From positions 153,483-217,482 of the forward strand of contig JAQVHL010000001.1 of NCBI GenBank assembly GCA_028696185.1: a stretch of DNA of 64,000 nucleotides, in the 5' to 3' direction. Shown here one piece after another: positions 1-7,753 of the stretch; position 1 is the stretch's first letter; every line of letters starts with the position of its first letter. The position numbers and the translations under genes are program-made. The stretch comes from Halothiobacillaceae bacterium. GTDB lineage: Bacteria > Pseudomonadota > Gammaproteobacteria > Halothiobacillales > Halothiobacillaceae. Under the pieces are notes generated by a model, which saw only the letters and a program-made list of their open reading frames with translations, was not told the origin of the DNA and searched no databases.

Positions 1-50
1 CGGCGCAGGCGCTGGACGAAGCCGGCATGACAAGCCCTTCAGCTCCTTCA

Positions 51-84
51 GCAGGCCGTTGAGGAGTGCTTTTCAACAGCCTGC
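51..84. repeat. Intergenic hairpin downstream of the H-NS gene
   Basis: A 12-bp inverted repeat with one mismatch (51-62 and 73-84) and a 10-nt loop. It lies beyond the stop codon of the minus-strand H-NS gene and could end its transcript, but no T-run follows on either strand, so it is at best an atypical terminator. Its CTGTTGAAAA segment on the minus strand also occurs in the hairpin at 2308-2339. Confidence 0.5.
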
Positions 85-111
85 CGGAGGGACAGCCTTG
101 CCTGCGGGAAC

Positions 112-444
112 TTACTTGATCATCAGGTCTTCTTTGTGGGCGCCGCCGTCTATGGCGTCGCTGTACCAGCGCGGCGGTTTGCCCCGGCCGGTCCAGGTCT
201 GGCTCGGATTGGCCGGGTTGGCGAATTTCGGCATGCCCTTGGTGGAAGCGGCCGTGCTGCGGCGTGCGCTTTTTTCCAGGCCCATGAGTTCGCCAACGCT
301 GATGCCGAGCGAAGAGGCCATGCGTTCGATTTCGCGGCGCAACTCGGTCACACGGGCGCTCTTGCGATGCTGCAGTTCACGCTTGGCGTTGTTGATGAGC
401 GAATTCAGCTCGTCTTCGGAAAGGCTGCTCAGATTGATATCCAC
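112..444 (-). CDS. H-NS family nucleoid-associated protein
   Basis: A 110-residue protein that is probably a DNA-binding nucleoid protein and silencer of AT-rich DNA. Residues 1-60 are helical and charged, as expected for the H-NS oligomerisation region. The C-terminal part has the TWTGRGKPPRW block (residues 83-93), the minor-groove-binding loop of the H-NS/BvgH group. The start is a GTG at 442-444, with a GAGG about 7 nt upstream. Length and layout match the family. It does not share an obvious operon with the TPR gene at 489-1808, although both run in the same direction and are only 44 bp apart. Family assignment is firm; target genes are unknown. Confidence 0.88.
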   Translation of the reverse strand: MDINLSSLSEDELNSLINNAKRELQHRKSARVTELRREIERMASSLGISVGELMGLEKSARRSTAASTKGMPKFANPANPSQTWTGRGKPPRWYSDAIDGGAHKEDLMIK

Positions 445-488
445 GGTGGAACCTCTTGTATGGGTATATGAAATGGGCGTATGAATTA

Positions 489-1808
489 TCAGCCTGTCAT
501 CAGCCTATTGTCAAAGGCCCAGTCATTTTTTTTCACGGTATCTTCAATCACGCGCAGGGTTTTCTGTATGACACCTTGCTCAGGGTTGAGGGCCAGGTCG
601 TTCATCCAGGTCCGGACGTGGTTTTCATCGACCCCGTTTTCACGGGCGCAGCTGATGAGCTCAATAATGGCGAGTCGGTGGATTTCGGCGTGGCGTGGAA
701 AGTCGCGCGGAGCCTGCTCGATATGGCTTAGTGTTGCGGCGGCAATGTAGGGGGATTCCTGTAGGCGTTTGTCATCGGCTGTCATCAATAAGGAGGCGCG
801 CAGGTTGGAAAGCAGATCGGGACGGGGGGCGATCTGCAGGGCAATCCATAGGGATTGCAATAACAATGTGCGGTTTTTTTGGGCTTGTCCCAGCTTGAGT
901 AGAAGGCGTGATAGATCTTCCCATTGCGCGTTTTCGGCCAGCAGTCGTAGTGCTTCTGCTGAAAACTGTTCGGCTTCCTTGCTCCACTCGTTTTTGTTGC
1001 GGCCTTCGAGCAGGCGGGCGAGCTGGCGCAGGGCCGAGGCTTCCCCTACGCCGTCGCCAATGCTGTGGTAAAGGGCGCGCGCCTCTTCCAGGTGCTGTCG
1101 TGCTGCGCGCAGGTCGTGTTGTGTCGCCATCAGCAAGCCGATCTGGGTCAGGGTGTCGGCTTCGCCCTGTTGGTTCTGGGCCTGTGCATAGTGCTCGCGT
1201 GCCTTTTCCAGGAGGTGGTAGGCGCGAAACGCGGCGCCGGCGCGGGCGTGCAGGGTGGCAAGATGGCTCATCAGGCTGGCCGTTTCTCCGGCTTGTGCCG
1301 GGTCGTCCTGGGTGGCTGGGCTCAGGCTCAAGGCCCGTTCCATGTGGGCAATGGCTTGTTTTTCGTCGCCCAGTCCCGCTTCGGCCAATCCCAGGGTGTG
1401 CAGCAGCGCAAAATCCTCGCCTGGTGAGAGTCCGCGAACGCAGTATTCTCGTGCCAGGGAATAATTCCCGGTGTTGAGGGCTTCGGTAGCCAGTGCATCG
1501 GCCATTTCCGCTGCGATGCTTTTTTCATTGGCCGCGAGCGCCAGTCGCAGGATTTCCTCGAGATGGCGGGTTTCCCCGATCTCGTTCAGCCAAAGTGTTT
1601 CATGTAGCCAATAGGCAAGCTCGCGTGCACATTCCGGCGGCATGGGTGTTTCCAGTGATTCCGTTCCTGTCGGTGTCAGGCGGGCGGAGCCGTTGGCTTG
1701 CCAGTGCAGCTCTAATGTGTTGCTGAGCAGGGGGGTAAGCAGATGGGCGGCCGGGGCGGGAAGGTCCGTGTCGAGGTAGGGCAGGCAGCGTGCGGTGGGA
1801 AGGGGCAT
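489..1808 (-). CDS. TPR-repeat protein of unknown function
   Basis: A protein of about 439 residues starting at MPLPTARCLPYL. The middle (roughly residues 100-300) has several tetratricopeptide-like helical pairs, such as AEAGLGDEKQAIAHMERALS and YHLLEKAREHYAQAQNQQGE, so a protein-protein scaffold role is likely. There is no signal peptide, no clear membrane segment and no catalytic domain that I recognise. The open frame continues upstream to 2600, but that part is antisense to RNase P RNA, so I place the start at the ATG at 1808. In Pseudomonas the rnpB-mraZ region is flanked by rsmI; this gene sits there instead. Function is not assignable from sequence. Confidence 0.72.
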   Translation of the reverse strand: MPLPTARCLPYLDTDLPAPAAHLLTPLLSNTLELHWQANGSARLTPTGTESLETPMPPECARELAYWLHETLWLNEIGETRHLEEILRLALAANEKSIAAEMADALATEALNTGNYSLAREYCVRGLSPGEDFALLHTLGLAEAGLGDEKQAIAHMERALSLSPATQDDPAQAGETASLMSHLATLHARAGAAFRAYHLLEKAREHYAQAQNQQGEADTLTQIGLLMATQHDLRAARQHLEEARALYHSIGDGVGEASALRQLARLLEGRNKNEWSKEAEQFSAEALRLLAENAQWEDLSRLLLKLGQAQKNRTLLLQSLWIALQIAPRPDLLSNLRASLLMTADDKRLQESPYIAAATLSHIEQAPRDFPRHAEIHRLAIIELISCARENGVDENHVRTWMNDLALNPEQGVIQKTLRVIEDTVKKNDWAFDNRLMTG

Positions 1809-1942
1809 GTAGACAATCCGGTACCGTCTGGGAAAGATGCGAATTGTCGCAGTTTTTATTCGATGCGTGTTGTCCGTGTTCCTGTGTGTGGCTATGGGGA
1901 AGGTTGCCAAAGTGTCTTCTAGGTCGGCTTGGGGTGTTCTGT

Positions 1943-1948
1943 TAGTAT
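1943..1948 (+). promoter_or_regulatory. Possible -10 element of rnpB
   Basis: TAGTAT lies 7-8 nt before the predicted 5' end of RNase P RNA, the right distance for a sigma70 -10 box. No convincing -35 hexamer is visible at 16-18 bp upstream, so this is tentative. Confidence 0.4.
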
Positions 1949-1955
1949 GCGCGCC

Positions 1956-2296
1956 GGAGTTGGCCAGATTGTCGCTGCGCGCAAGCGTGGAGGAAAGTCC
2001 GGGCTCCATAGGGCAGGGTGCCAGGTAACGCCTGGGGGGTGTGAACCCACGGAAAGTGCCACAGAAAACAAACCGCCTGATCCGCAAGGATCCGGTAAGG
2101 GTGAAAAGGTGCGGTAAGAGCGCACCGCGCGGGTGGCAACATTCCGCGGCACGGCAAACCCCACCCGGAGCAAGGCCAAATAGGGGAGCGATGGCGTGGC
2201 CCGCGCTGCTCCCGGGTAGGCTGCTTGAGGCGTCCGGTGACGGCCGTCCCAGATGAATGACAGTCCACGACAGAACCCGGCTTACAGGCTGACTCC
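1956..2296 (+). ncRNA. rnpB: RNase P RNA (bacterial type A)
   Basis: The catalytic RNA of RNase P, which removes 5' leaders from tRNA precursors. Seen directly: the universal 5' block GGAGGAAAGTCCGGGCTCC at about 1989-2007, the ACAGAAAACAAACCGCC block around 2061, a GGTAAGAGCGCACCG segment near 2112, and the universal 3' block AGATGAATGACAG followed by ACAGAACCCGGCTTA at 2251-2285. The ends were set by the P1 helix, where GGAGTTGGCC (1956-1965) pairs with GGCTGACTCC (2287-2296). The length of about 340 nt is normal. It lies between the TPR gene and mraZ, an arrangement also found next to the dcw cluster in Pseudomonas. Exact ends are uncertain by a few bases. Confidence 0.97.
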
Positions 2297-2307
2297 TCAT
2301 ATTAACT

Positions 2308-2339
2308 GTTGAAAAAGGGCTTTCCTGCCCTTGTTCAAC
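2308..2339 (+). terminator. Hairpin after rnpB
   Basis: A 13-bp stem with one mismatch (2308-2320 with 2327-2339) and a 6-nt loop, starting 11 nt after the end of RNase P RNA. It is well placed to end or process the rnpB transcript, but no T-run follows, so termination is inferred from position only. Confidence 0.5.
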
Positions 2340-2767
2340 TCGGATCAATGCGAAGTGAATTCGCGACGGTCTGTGAACATCAATCGCTTGGCGTGATGGA
2401 TGTTCGTGTGCGCCATCCATGGCCTGCCTTGTTGCAACAGATGTCCCCGATGCCCCGGGGGATCCCGCGCGTGCCACCCGGGCGCGTCCTTCCGGGCTGT
2501 GTTTCTTTGTTTTTCCAGGTGCGTTTCCTGGCAGAAGAGCGTCTCCCGGTATTTGCAGGGTGGGGGCGGTCTTCGACGGATCATCTTCCCTGATTTTCAT
2601 GTCTTCATCTTCCCGTTTCGCCCTGTGTTGCCCTTGTCTGTCAAAAGCTCAAGCAATGCCTTAGATGCCCTGTGCAAGCCTATGAAAATGCGGCTTTGCC
2701 GTGTTGCGTTCTTGTCTGGGATTTTCCTCTAACTCCTTGTGCATAAAAGAAAAAGAATGAACCTGCC
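2340..2767. other. Intergenic region between rnpB and the mraZ promoter
   Basis: About 430 bases with no supported gene. Open frames here are short or antisense and lack homologous-looking content. A 7-bp inverted repeat (ATGGATG/CATCCAT) is at about 2396-2419, and an A-rich stretch precedes the mraZ promoter. A leader or small RNA cannot be excluded, but I see no positive evidence for one. Confidence 0.5.
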
Positions 2768-2796
2768 TTGCAAAGGGGGCGGGGTGGTTCTATAGT
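2768..2796 (+). promoter_or_regulatory. Sigma70-type promoter of the dcw operon
   Basis: TTGCAA (2768-2773) and TATAGT (2791-2796) are separated by exactly 17 bp, a strong vegetative promoter. Transcription should start near 2803, giving a leader of about 30 nt before the proposed mraZ start at 2835. The first MraZ-type repeat overlaps the -10 box. Confidence 0.78.
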
Positions 2797-2838
2797 GGCG
2801 CGAAGTGGGAAAAAGTGGGGCATGGTGGAGCAAGGTGG
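2795..2838 (+). promoter_or_regulatory. MraZ operator: five GTGG repeats at 10-bp spacing
   Basis: GTGG occurs at 2795, 2805, 2815, 2825 and 2835, exactly one per 10 bp. Known MraZ operators are TGGG-type direct repeats with about 5-nt spacers, also a 10-bp period, located at the mraZ promoter, so this is very probably the autoregulatory site. The array runs from the -10 box to the mraZ start codon; the two central copies (GTGGGA, GTGGGG) are closest to consensus. Confidence 0.82.
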
Positions 2839-3305
2839 CCTTATTTCGGGGTATCACCAGCCTGAATCTCGATGGCAAGGGGCGTCTGGCTATTCCGACG
2901 CGCCACAGGGACGCTTTTGCCGAAGAAAACGGGCGCTTGATCGTGACCATCGATATTCATGAGCGTTGCCTCCTTATTTATCCCTATCTCGCCTGGGAGG
3001 AGATCGAGCGTCAGATCGACGCTGTGCCGACCTTCAATCGTCAGGCCCGGCGCATGAAGCTGATGCTGGTCGGTCATGCGGAGGAAGCGACGCTGGACGC
3101 GGCAGGGCGCATCCTGATCCCGGCGGCGCTGCGCGAGTATGCCGGCCTGGAAAAAGCGGCCGTGCTCGTGGGTCAGGGCAAGCGGCTTGAGTTGTGGGAT
3201 GAGGTGGCGTGGAACCGGCTTCGTGAAGAGTTCCTGAATGACGATGTGGCGGACGAGGCAGCGGATTTTCCCCTGCCCGCCGCTCTGGAGAACCTGTCGC
3301 TGTGA
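2835..3305 (+). CDS. mraZ: Transcriptional regulator MraZ
   Basis: A 156-residue AbrB-fold DNA-binding protein that represses its own dcw operon. Two SpoVT/AbrB-type repeats are visible: [15 protein letters not shown] near the N-terminus and [15 protein letters not shown] in the second half, each with the DxxGR signature. The frame is open from a GTG at 2805, but that would add ten residues and place the repeat array inside the gene. MraZ proteins begin just before FRG, so I choose the GTG at 2835, which has GGAG 4 nt upstream. The next gene overlaps its stop. It is the first gene of the division cluster. Confidence 0.93.
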   Translation: MALFRGITSLNLDGKGRLAIPTRHRDAFAEENGRLIVTIDIHERCLLIYPYLAWEEIERQIDAVPTFNRQARRMKLMLVGHAEEATLDAAGRILIPAALREYAGLEKAAVLVGQGKRLELWDEVAWNRLREEFLNDDVADEAADFPLPAALENLSL

Positions 3306-4267
3306 GCCGCTCGAACGAACAGGCCTCCTGCGAGGCTGCTGTTTTGTCCCATGTTCCCGTTCTGCTGGACGAGGCGCTTGAAGCGCTGGCTATCCGTGCG
3401 GATGGGGTTTATGTGGACGGCACCTTCGGGCGTGGCGGACATGCTGCCCGGATTTTGCAGTGCCTGGGGCCGGCGGGGCGTTTGCACGTCTTCGACCGTG
3501 ACCCGCAGGCGATTGCCGTGGCGCAGGAGCGCATGGGGGGAGACGCGAGGGTAGTCATCCATCCGGCCAGTTTCGCCGAAATGGCGCCGCGTCTGGACGC
3601 CCTGGGGTTGGTGGGGCGGGTTGAAGGCGTGCTGCTGGATATTGGTGTGTCCTCGCCGCAACTGGACGATGCCGCTCGGGGGTTCAGTTTCATGCGCGAC
3701 GGTCCTCTGGACATGCGCATGAACCCCGCAGAGGGGTCGTCGGCAGCGGATTTTCTGGCCCATGCTTCGGCAGAGGCGATTGCCGATGTGTTGTGGCGGC
3801 TGGGTGAGGAGCGCCACTCGCGGCGTATCGCACGCGCAATCGTGGCGCGTCGGGAGCAGGCGCCGCTGCGTCGTACGCGCGAGCTGGCCGAGCTGATCGC
3901 CGCTGTCGTGCCGGGGCGCGAGATCGGCAAGCACCCGGCCACCCGCAGTTTTCAGGCTCTGCGCATCCACGTCAATGGCGAGCTCGAAGCGCTGGAACGT
4001 GGATTGGCCGGGGCGGTGCAGGTGTTGGCGCCGGAGGGGCGGTTGGCAGTGATCAGCTTTCATTCGCTGGAAGATCGTATCGTCAAGCGCTTCATGCGCG
4101 ACGCCTCGCGCCCTGAGCTTGATTTGCTCGGGCGTGAAACGGCGCCGGCGCAGCTGCGTGTGCTGGGCAAGCCGCGCATGCCGGGTGAGGACGAGCTGAC
4201 ACGCAATCCGCGCGCACGCAGTGCCGTGCTGCGCGTGGCCAGCCGCCGCGCGGAGGGCGGGCAATGA
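3302..4267 (+). CDS. rsmH: 16S rRNA m4C1402 methyltransferase RsmH (MraW)
   Basis: Methylates N4 of C1402 in 16S rRNA with S-adenosylmethionine, tuning the ribosomal P site. The 321 residues are close to the usual 310-315. The SAM-binding loop DGTFGRGGH is at residues 39-47, the family block [19 protein letters not shown] follows, and [15 protein letters not shown] is near residue 260. The start is a GTG whose TG is shared with the mraZ stop, so the two genes are translationally coupled. ftsL follows with a 4-bp overlap. Assignment is secure. Confidence 0.97.
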   Translation: MSRSNEQASCEAAVLSHVPVLLDEALEALAIRADGVYVDGTFGRGGHAARILQCLGPAGRLHVFDRDPQAIAVAQERMGGDARVVIHPASFAEMAPRLDALGLVGRVEGVLLDIGVSSPQLDDAARGFSFMRDGPLDMRMNPAEGSSAADFLAHASAEAIADVLWRLGEERHSRRIARAIVARREQAPLRRTRELAELIAAVVPGREIGKHPATRSFQALRIHVNGELEALERGLAGAVQVLAPEGRLAVISFHSLEDRIVKRFMRDASRPELDLLGRETAPAQLRVLGKPRMPGEDELTRNPRARSAVLRVASRRAEGGQ

Positions 4268-4524
4268 ATTGGGTGGTCGCCCTGCTGGGTGCGGCCGTCA
4301 TCGGTAGTGGCGTGGCGGTTGTGCATGCCGAGTACATGGGGCGCGCGTATCTGGCCGCGCTGACAGTGGAGCAGCACGAACGCGACGAACTCGAAGCTGA
4401 CTGGGGGCGACTCCAGTTGGAAGAAGGCGCGCTGGCGGCCCATGGACGGGTCGAAACCCTGGCGCGCGAACGGCTTGATATGCGTCCGCCGGAAGGGGCT
4501 GACATGGTGATGGTATGGCGGTGA
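4264..4524 (+). CDS. ftsL: Cell division protein FtsL
   Basis: An 86-residue bitopic divisome protein that works with FtsB and FtsQ to activate septal wall synthesis by FtsW-FtsI. It has a very short cytoplasmic tail, one membrane segment at about residues 3-22 ([18 protein letters not shown]) and a periplasmic coiled-coil region rich in Glu, Leu and Arg up to [15 protein letters not shown], typical of FtsL. Sequence conservation in this family is low, so position between rsmH and ftsI weighs heavily. It overlaps both neighbours. Confidence 0.92.
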   Translation: MNWVVALLGAAVIGSGVAVVHAEYMGRAYLAALTVEQHERDELEADWGRLQLEEGALAAHGRVETLARERLDMRPPEGADMVMVWR

Positions 4525-6254
4525 ACGTCACAAAGAAGCAGGATGAGCAGACAAGCCCCTTGCGCCGTTACTGGCGCGAGGGGCTTGTGCTCGTCCTGTT
4601 TTTTGTGGCGGCCAATGCACTGGCCTGGCGTGCCGTGCATCTGCAGGTGGAGCAGCGCGAATTTCTGGCCAGTCAGGGCGACCGCCGTCACGAGCGGGTG
4701 CTGCCGATCCCCGCGCATCGCGGGCAGATTACCGATCGCAATGGCGAGCCCCTGGCGATCAGCGTGCCGGTGGAAACCGTGTGGGCCAATCCGCGCGAGT
4801 TGTCCCAGCATCTGGACCGCCTGCCGGCCGTGGCGCAGATTCTGGGTATGGATGCGCGCAAGTTGATCGGCGATGTTCAGGGGCAGGCCGAGCGCCAGTT
4901 CATGTATGTGCGTCGTCATCTGCCACCGGAAGTGGGGCAGCAGGTGCGCTCCCTGCGTGTACCGGGGCTGTATCTGCAACGTGAATACCGTCGGTTCTAC
5001 CCCGGTGGCGAGGTCATGTCGCATGTCGTTGGTTTTACCAACATCGACGATGAGGCGCAGGAAGGTGTAGAGCGGACCTACGACGAGTGGCTGCGCGGTG
5101 AGCCGGGGGCGCGCCGCGTCATCAAGGATTTGCGCGGTGGTGTGGTCGAAGAGCTGGACATGATCCGCGAAGCGCGTCCGGGCAAGACCGTACCGCTGTC
5201 CATCGACCGGCGCCTGCAATACCTCGCCTACCGCGAGCTCAAAGTCGGTGTGGAGGAAAATGCCGCCAGGGCGGGTACGGCGGTGCTGCTCGACGTGCGC
5301 ACCGGCGAGGTCCTGGCGATGGTCAACCTGCCGTCCTACAACCCGAACAACCGTCAGGACATCCGTCCCGAAGCGCTGCGCAACCGCGCGATGATCGACA
5401 TGTTCGAGCCAGGTTCGACCATGAAGCCGTTTTCGGTCATTGCCGCCCTGGAAAGCGGCAAGTTCCGTCCGGAAAGCCCGATCGACACCGCGCCGGGTTA
5501 CATGAAGGTTGACCGCTTCACCATCCGCGATCACCACAACTACGGCTTGCTGGATGTCACGGGCGTCATCCGAAAATCCAGCAATATTGGCGTGACCAAG
5601 ATGGCCATGGTCATCGGCAAGGAGCGTCTCTGGGATCTTTACGACCGGCTCGGCTTCGGCCATGCGTCCGGGCTTGGCTTCCCCGGTGAATCCTCCGGCC
5701 GCCTGCTGCACTTCCGCGATTGGAGCGGTTCGGATATCGCCACCCATGCTTACGGTTACGGGATGAGCGTGACCGCCGCCCAGCTTGCCCAAGCCTATGC
5801 CGTAATGGCCAATCACGGTCGGCGTGTGCCGGTATCCCTGCTGCGTGTCGATGTGCCGCCCGAGGGGGAGCCCGTCATCTCCAGCGAGGTGGCTGACGTC
5901 ATGCTGCGCATGATGGAAGAAGTGACCAAGGATGGCGGTACCGGGACGCGTGCCCGTGTGGCGGGTTTCCGCGTGGCCGGCAAGACCGGCACGGCGCGCA
6001 AGTCCGAAGCCGGTGGGTATGCCAGCGATAAATATGTCGCTGTTTTCGCCGGCGTCGCGCCGGCGAGTCGCCCGCGACTGGCCCTGGTGGTGATGATCGA
6101 CGAACCCAGCGAGGGTGCTTACTACGGTGGTCAGGTCGCCGGGCCGATCTTCTCCCGCATCATGAACGGTGCGCTGCGCCTGCTCAATGTCACGCCGGAT
6201 GATCTGCCCGCGGGCCAGCAGATTGCGCGCATCGCGCCGGAGGCACGGACATGA
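4515..6254 (+). CDS. ftsI: Septal peptidoglycan transpeptidase FtsI (PBP3)
   Basis: The class B penicillin-binding protein that cross-links peptidoglycan at the division septum. Its 579 residues comprise a short cytoplasmic tail, a membrane anchor at about 23-42, a non-catalytic dimerisation domain from about 60 to 220, and the transpeptidase domain. The three active-site motifs are intact: STMK with Ser301, SSN at 355-357 and KTG at 490-492. It starts inside ftsL (10-bp overlap) and overlaps murE by 4 bp. Expected to act with FtsW, encoded later in the operon. Secure. Confidence 0.98.
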   Translation: MAVNVTKKQDEQTSPLRRYWREGLVLVLFFVAANALAWRAVHLQVEQREFLASQGDRRHERVLPIPAHRGQITDRNGEPLAISVPVETVWANPRELSQHLDRLPAVAQILGMDARKLIGDVQGQAERQFMYVRRHLPPEVGQQVRSLRVPGLYLQREYRRFYPGGEVMSHVVGFTNIDDEAQEGVERTYDEWLRGEPGARRVIKDLRGGVVEELDMIREARPGKTVPLSIDRRLQYLAYRELKVGVEENAARAGTAVLLDVRTGEVLAMVNLPSYNPNNRQDIRPEALRNRAMIDMFEPGSTMKPFSVIAALESGKFRPESPIDTAPGYMKVDRFTIRDHHNYGLLDVTGVIRKSSNIGVTKMAMVIGKERLWDLYDRLGFGHASGLGFPGESSGRLLHFRDWSGSDIATHAYGYGMSVTAAQLAQAYAVMANHGRRVPVSLLRVDVPPEGEPVISSEVADVMLRMMEEVTKDGGTGTRARVAGFRVAGKTGTARKSEAGGYASDKYVAVFAGVAPASRPRLALVVMIDEPSEGAYYGGQVAGPIFSRIMNGALRLLNVTPDDLPAGQQIARIAPEART

Positions 6255-7753
6255 TGACCCTGCGCGAATTGCTGTACGGCATGGGTGGGGTGGGCGAAGC
6301 ACCGGCTCTGCCGGTGTCGGGTTTATGCGCCGACAGCCGGAAACTGGAGGCCGGACAGGTTTTTCTGGCCTTGCCCGGTGCAACTCATGACGGGCGAGCC
6401 CATGTGGAAGAGGCCCTGCGCCGCGGGGCGAGCGCCGTGGTGCTCGATGCCGCTGCCGGAGATCTCAGCAGCACTGCCGTGCCGGTGCTGCGCTTGCCGG
6501 CGCTTGCGGCGAAACTGGGCCTCATCGCCTCCCGGTACTACGGCGCCCCTTCGCGTGCGCTGCGCGTGATCGGGGTCACCGGCACCAATGGCAAGACTTC
6601 CGTCACCCACTTCCTTGCCCAGGCGCTGAGCGAGGCGGTTGGCCCCACTGGCTTGATAGGTACGCTGGGGAATGGCTTGTACGGGCAGCTCACGCCCGGT
6701 ACGCACACCACCCCGGACGCGCTGCATGTGCAGGCAACGCTGGCTGAGCTGCGTGATGCCGGTGCGCGGCATGTGGCGATGGAAGTCTCATCGCATGCCT
6801 TGGCGCAGGAGCGGGTGGCCGGGGTCGAGTTTGCCGCAGCGGTATTCACCAACCTCACCCGCGATCATCTGGATTATCACGGCGATCTGGCCGCCTATGG
6901 CCGTGCCAAGGCCCGTCTGTTCAGCCTGGAGGGACTGGGCGAGGCCATCGTCAATATGGACGATCCATTCGGGCGAGCCCTGCTGGAAGAAATTGGCGAT
7001 CGCGTCTCGACCTGGGCCTATGGCCTGGGAGACGTGCCTTGGGAAGCGACTCATGCCCAGCGGGTGCGCGGGCGTCATCTGCGCATGACAGACAGTGGGA
7101 TGCGTCTTGAGGTGCATACCCCGCTGGGGCAGGGCGAGTTGCGCAGTCCGCTCCTGGGAGCGTTCAACGCGAGCAATCTGCTGGCGGCCTGCGCGACGCT
7201 CCTGGCCCTGGGCATGCCGCTGGAAACAGCCCTGGCGTGCCTGAGCGATGTGCGCCCTCCGCCAGGACGCATGCAGACCCTGGGCGCAGAAGGACAGCCG
7301 CGCGTGGTGGTCGATTATGCCCATACCCCGGATGCGCTCGCGCAGGTGTTGAGTGCCCTGCGCGCCCATCTGCCGCCGGAAGGGCGTCTTTGGTGTGTTT
7401 TCGGCTGCGGCGGCGAGCGCGACGCAGGCAAGCGTCCCCTGATGGGGCAGGTGGCCGAATCGCTGGCCGACGTGGTGTTGCTGACCGACGACAATCCACG
7501 CGCAGAGGACGGTGACGAGATCGTTGCGCAAATCCTCGAAGGGATGGATGCCCCGGATCGGGCACGGGTTGAGCGTGACCGGCGCTGCGCCATCGAGCAA
7601 GCCGTGCGGGAGGCGACGGTCAAAGACATCGTGTTGATTGCGGGCAAGGGGCACGAGACCGAACAGAGGATTGGCGCGCGCGTGTTGCCTTTTTCAGATA
7701 GCGAGGTGGCACAAGAGGCGCTGGCCGGATGGCTTGGGGAGGTGAGTGCATGA
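6251..7753 (+). CDS. murE: UDP-MurNAc-tripeptide synthetase MurE
   Basis: Cytoplasmic ligase that adds meso-diaminopimelate to UDP-MurNAc-L-Ala-D-Glu using ATP. It has 500 residues; the P-loop GTNGKTS is at 111-117, the central-domain block TNLTRDHLDYH near 200-210, and the DNPR motif at 414-417. DNPR is the signature of enzymes that use meso-DAP rather than lysine, so the peptidoglycan is the usual Gram-negative type. Starts in an ATGA overlap with ftsI, and its stop overlaps the murF start. Confidence 0.98.
   Translation: MMTLRELLYGMGGVGEAPALPVSGLCADSRKLEAGQVFLALPGATHDGRAHVEEALRRGASAVVLDAAAGDLSSTAVPVLRLPALAAKLGLIASRYYGAPSRALRVIGVTGTNGKTSVTHFLAQALSEAVGPTGLIGTLGNGLYGQLTPGTHTTPDALHVQATLAELRDAGARHVAMEVSSHALAQERVAGVEFAAAVFTNLTRDHLDYHGDLAAYGRAKARLFSLEGLGEAIVNMDDPFGRALLEEIGDRVSTWAYGLGDVPWEATHAQRVRGRHLRMTDSGMRLEVHTPLGQGELRSPLLGAFNASNLLAACATLLALGMPLETALACLSDVRPPPGRMQTLGAEGQPRVVVDYAHTPDALAQVLSALRAHLPPEGRLWCVFGCGGERDAGKRPLMGQVAESLADVVLLTDDNPRAEDGDEIVAQILEGMDAPDRARVERDRRCAIEQAVREATVKDIVLIAGKGHETEQRIGARVLPFSDSEVAQEALAGWLGEVSA

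Noticed and set aside
1..62. A possible C-terminal gene fragment on the plus strand (frame 3, ending AQALDEAGMTSPSAPSAGR and a stop at 60-62)
   Set aside because: Only about 19 codons are visible and the product cannot be recognised, so it is not annotated as a gene.
1809..2600. Upstream extension of the TPR gene on the minus strand (703-residue reading)
   Set aside because: It runs antisense through RNase P RNA and has Arg/Pro/His-rich shadow composition; the coherent protein starts at 1808.
3173..4264. 363-residue minus-strand open frame across rsmH
   Set aside because: Antisense shadow of rsmH with low-complexity His/Arg/Gln composition.
4092..6383. 763-residue minus-strand open frame across ftsL and ftsI
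   Set aside because: High-GC antisense shadow rich in His, Arg and Gln; the plus strand encodes ftsI with all catalytic motifs.
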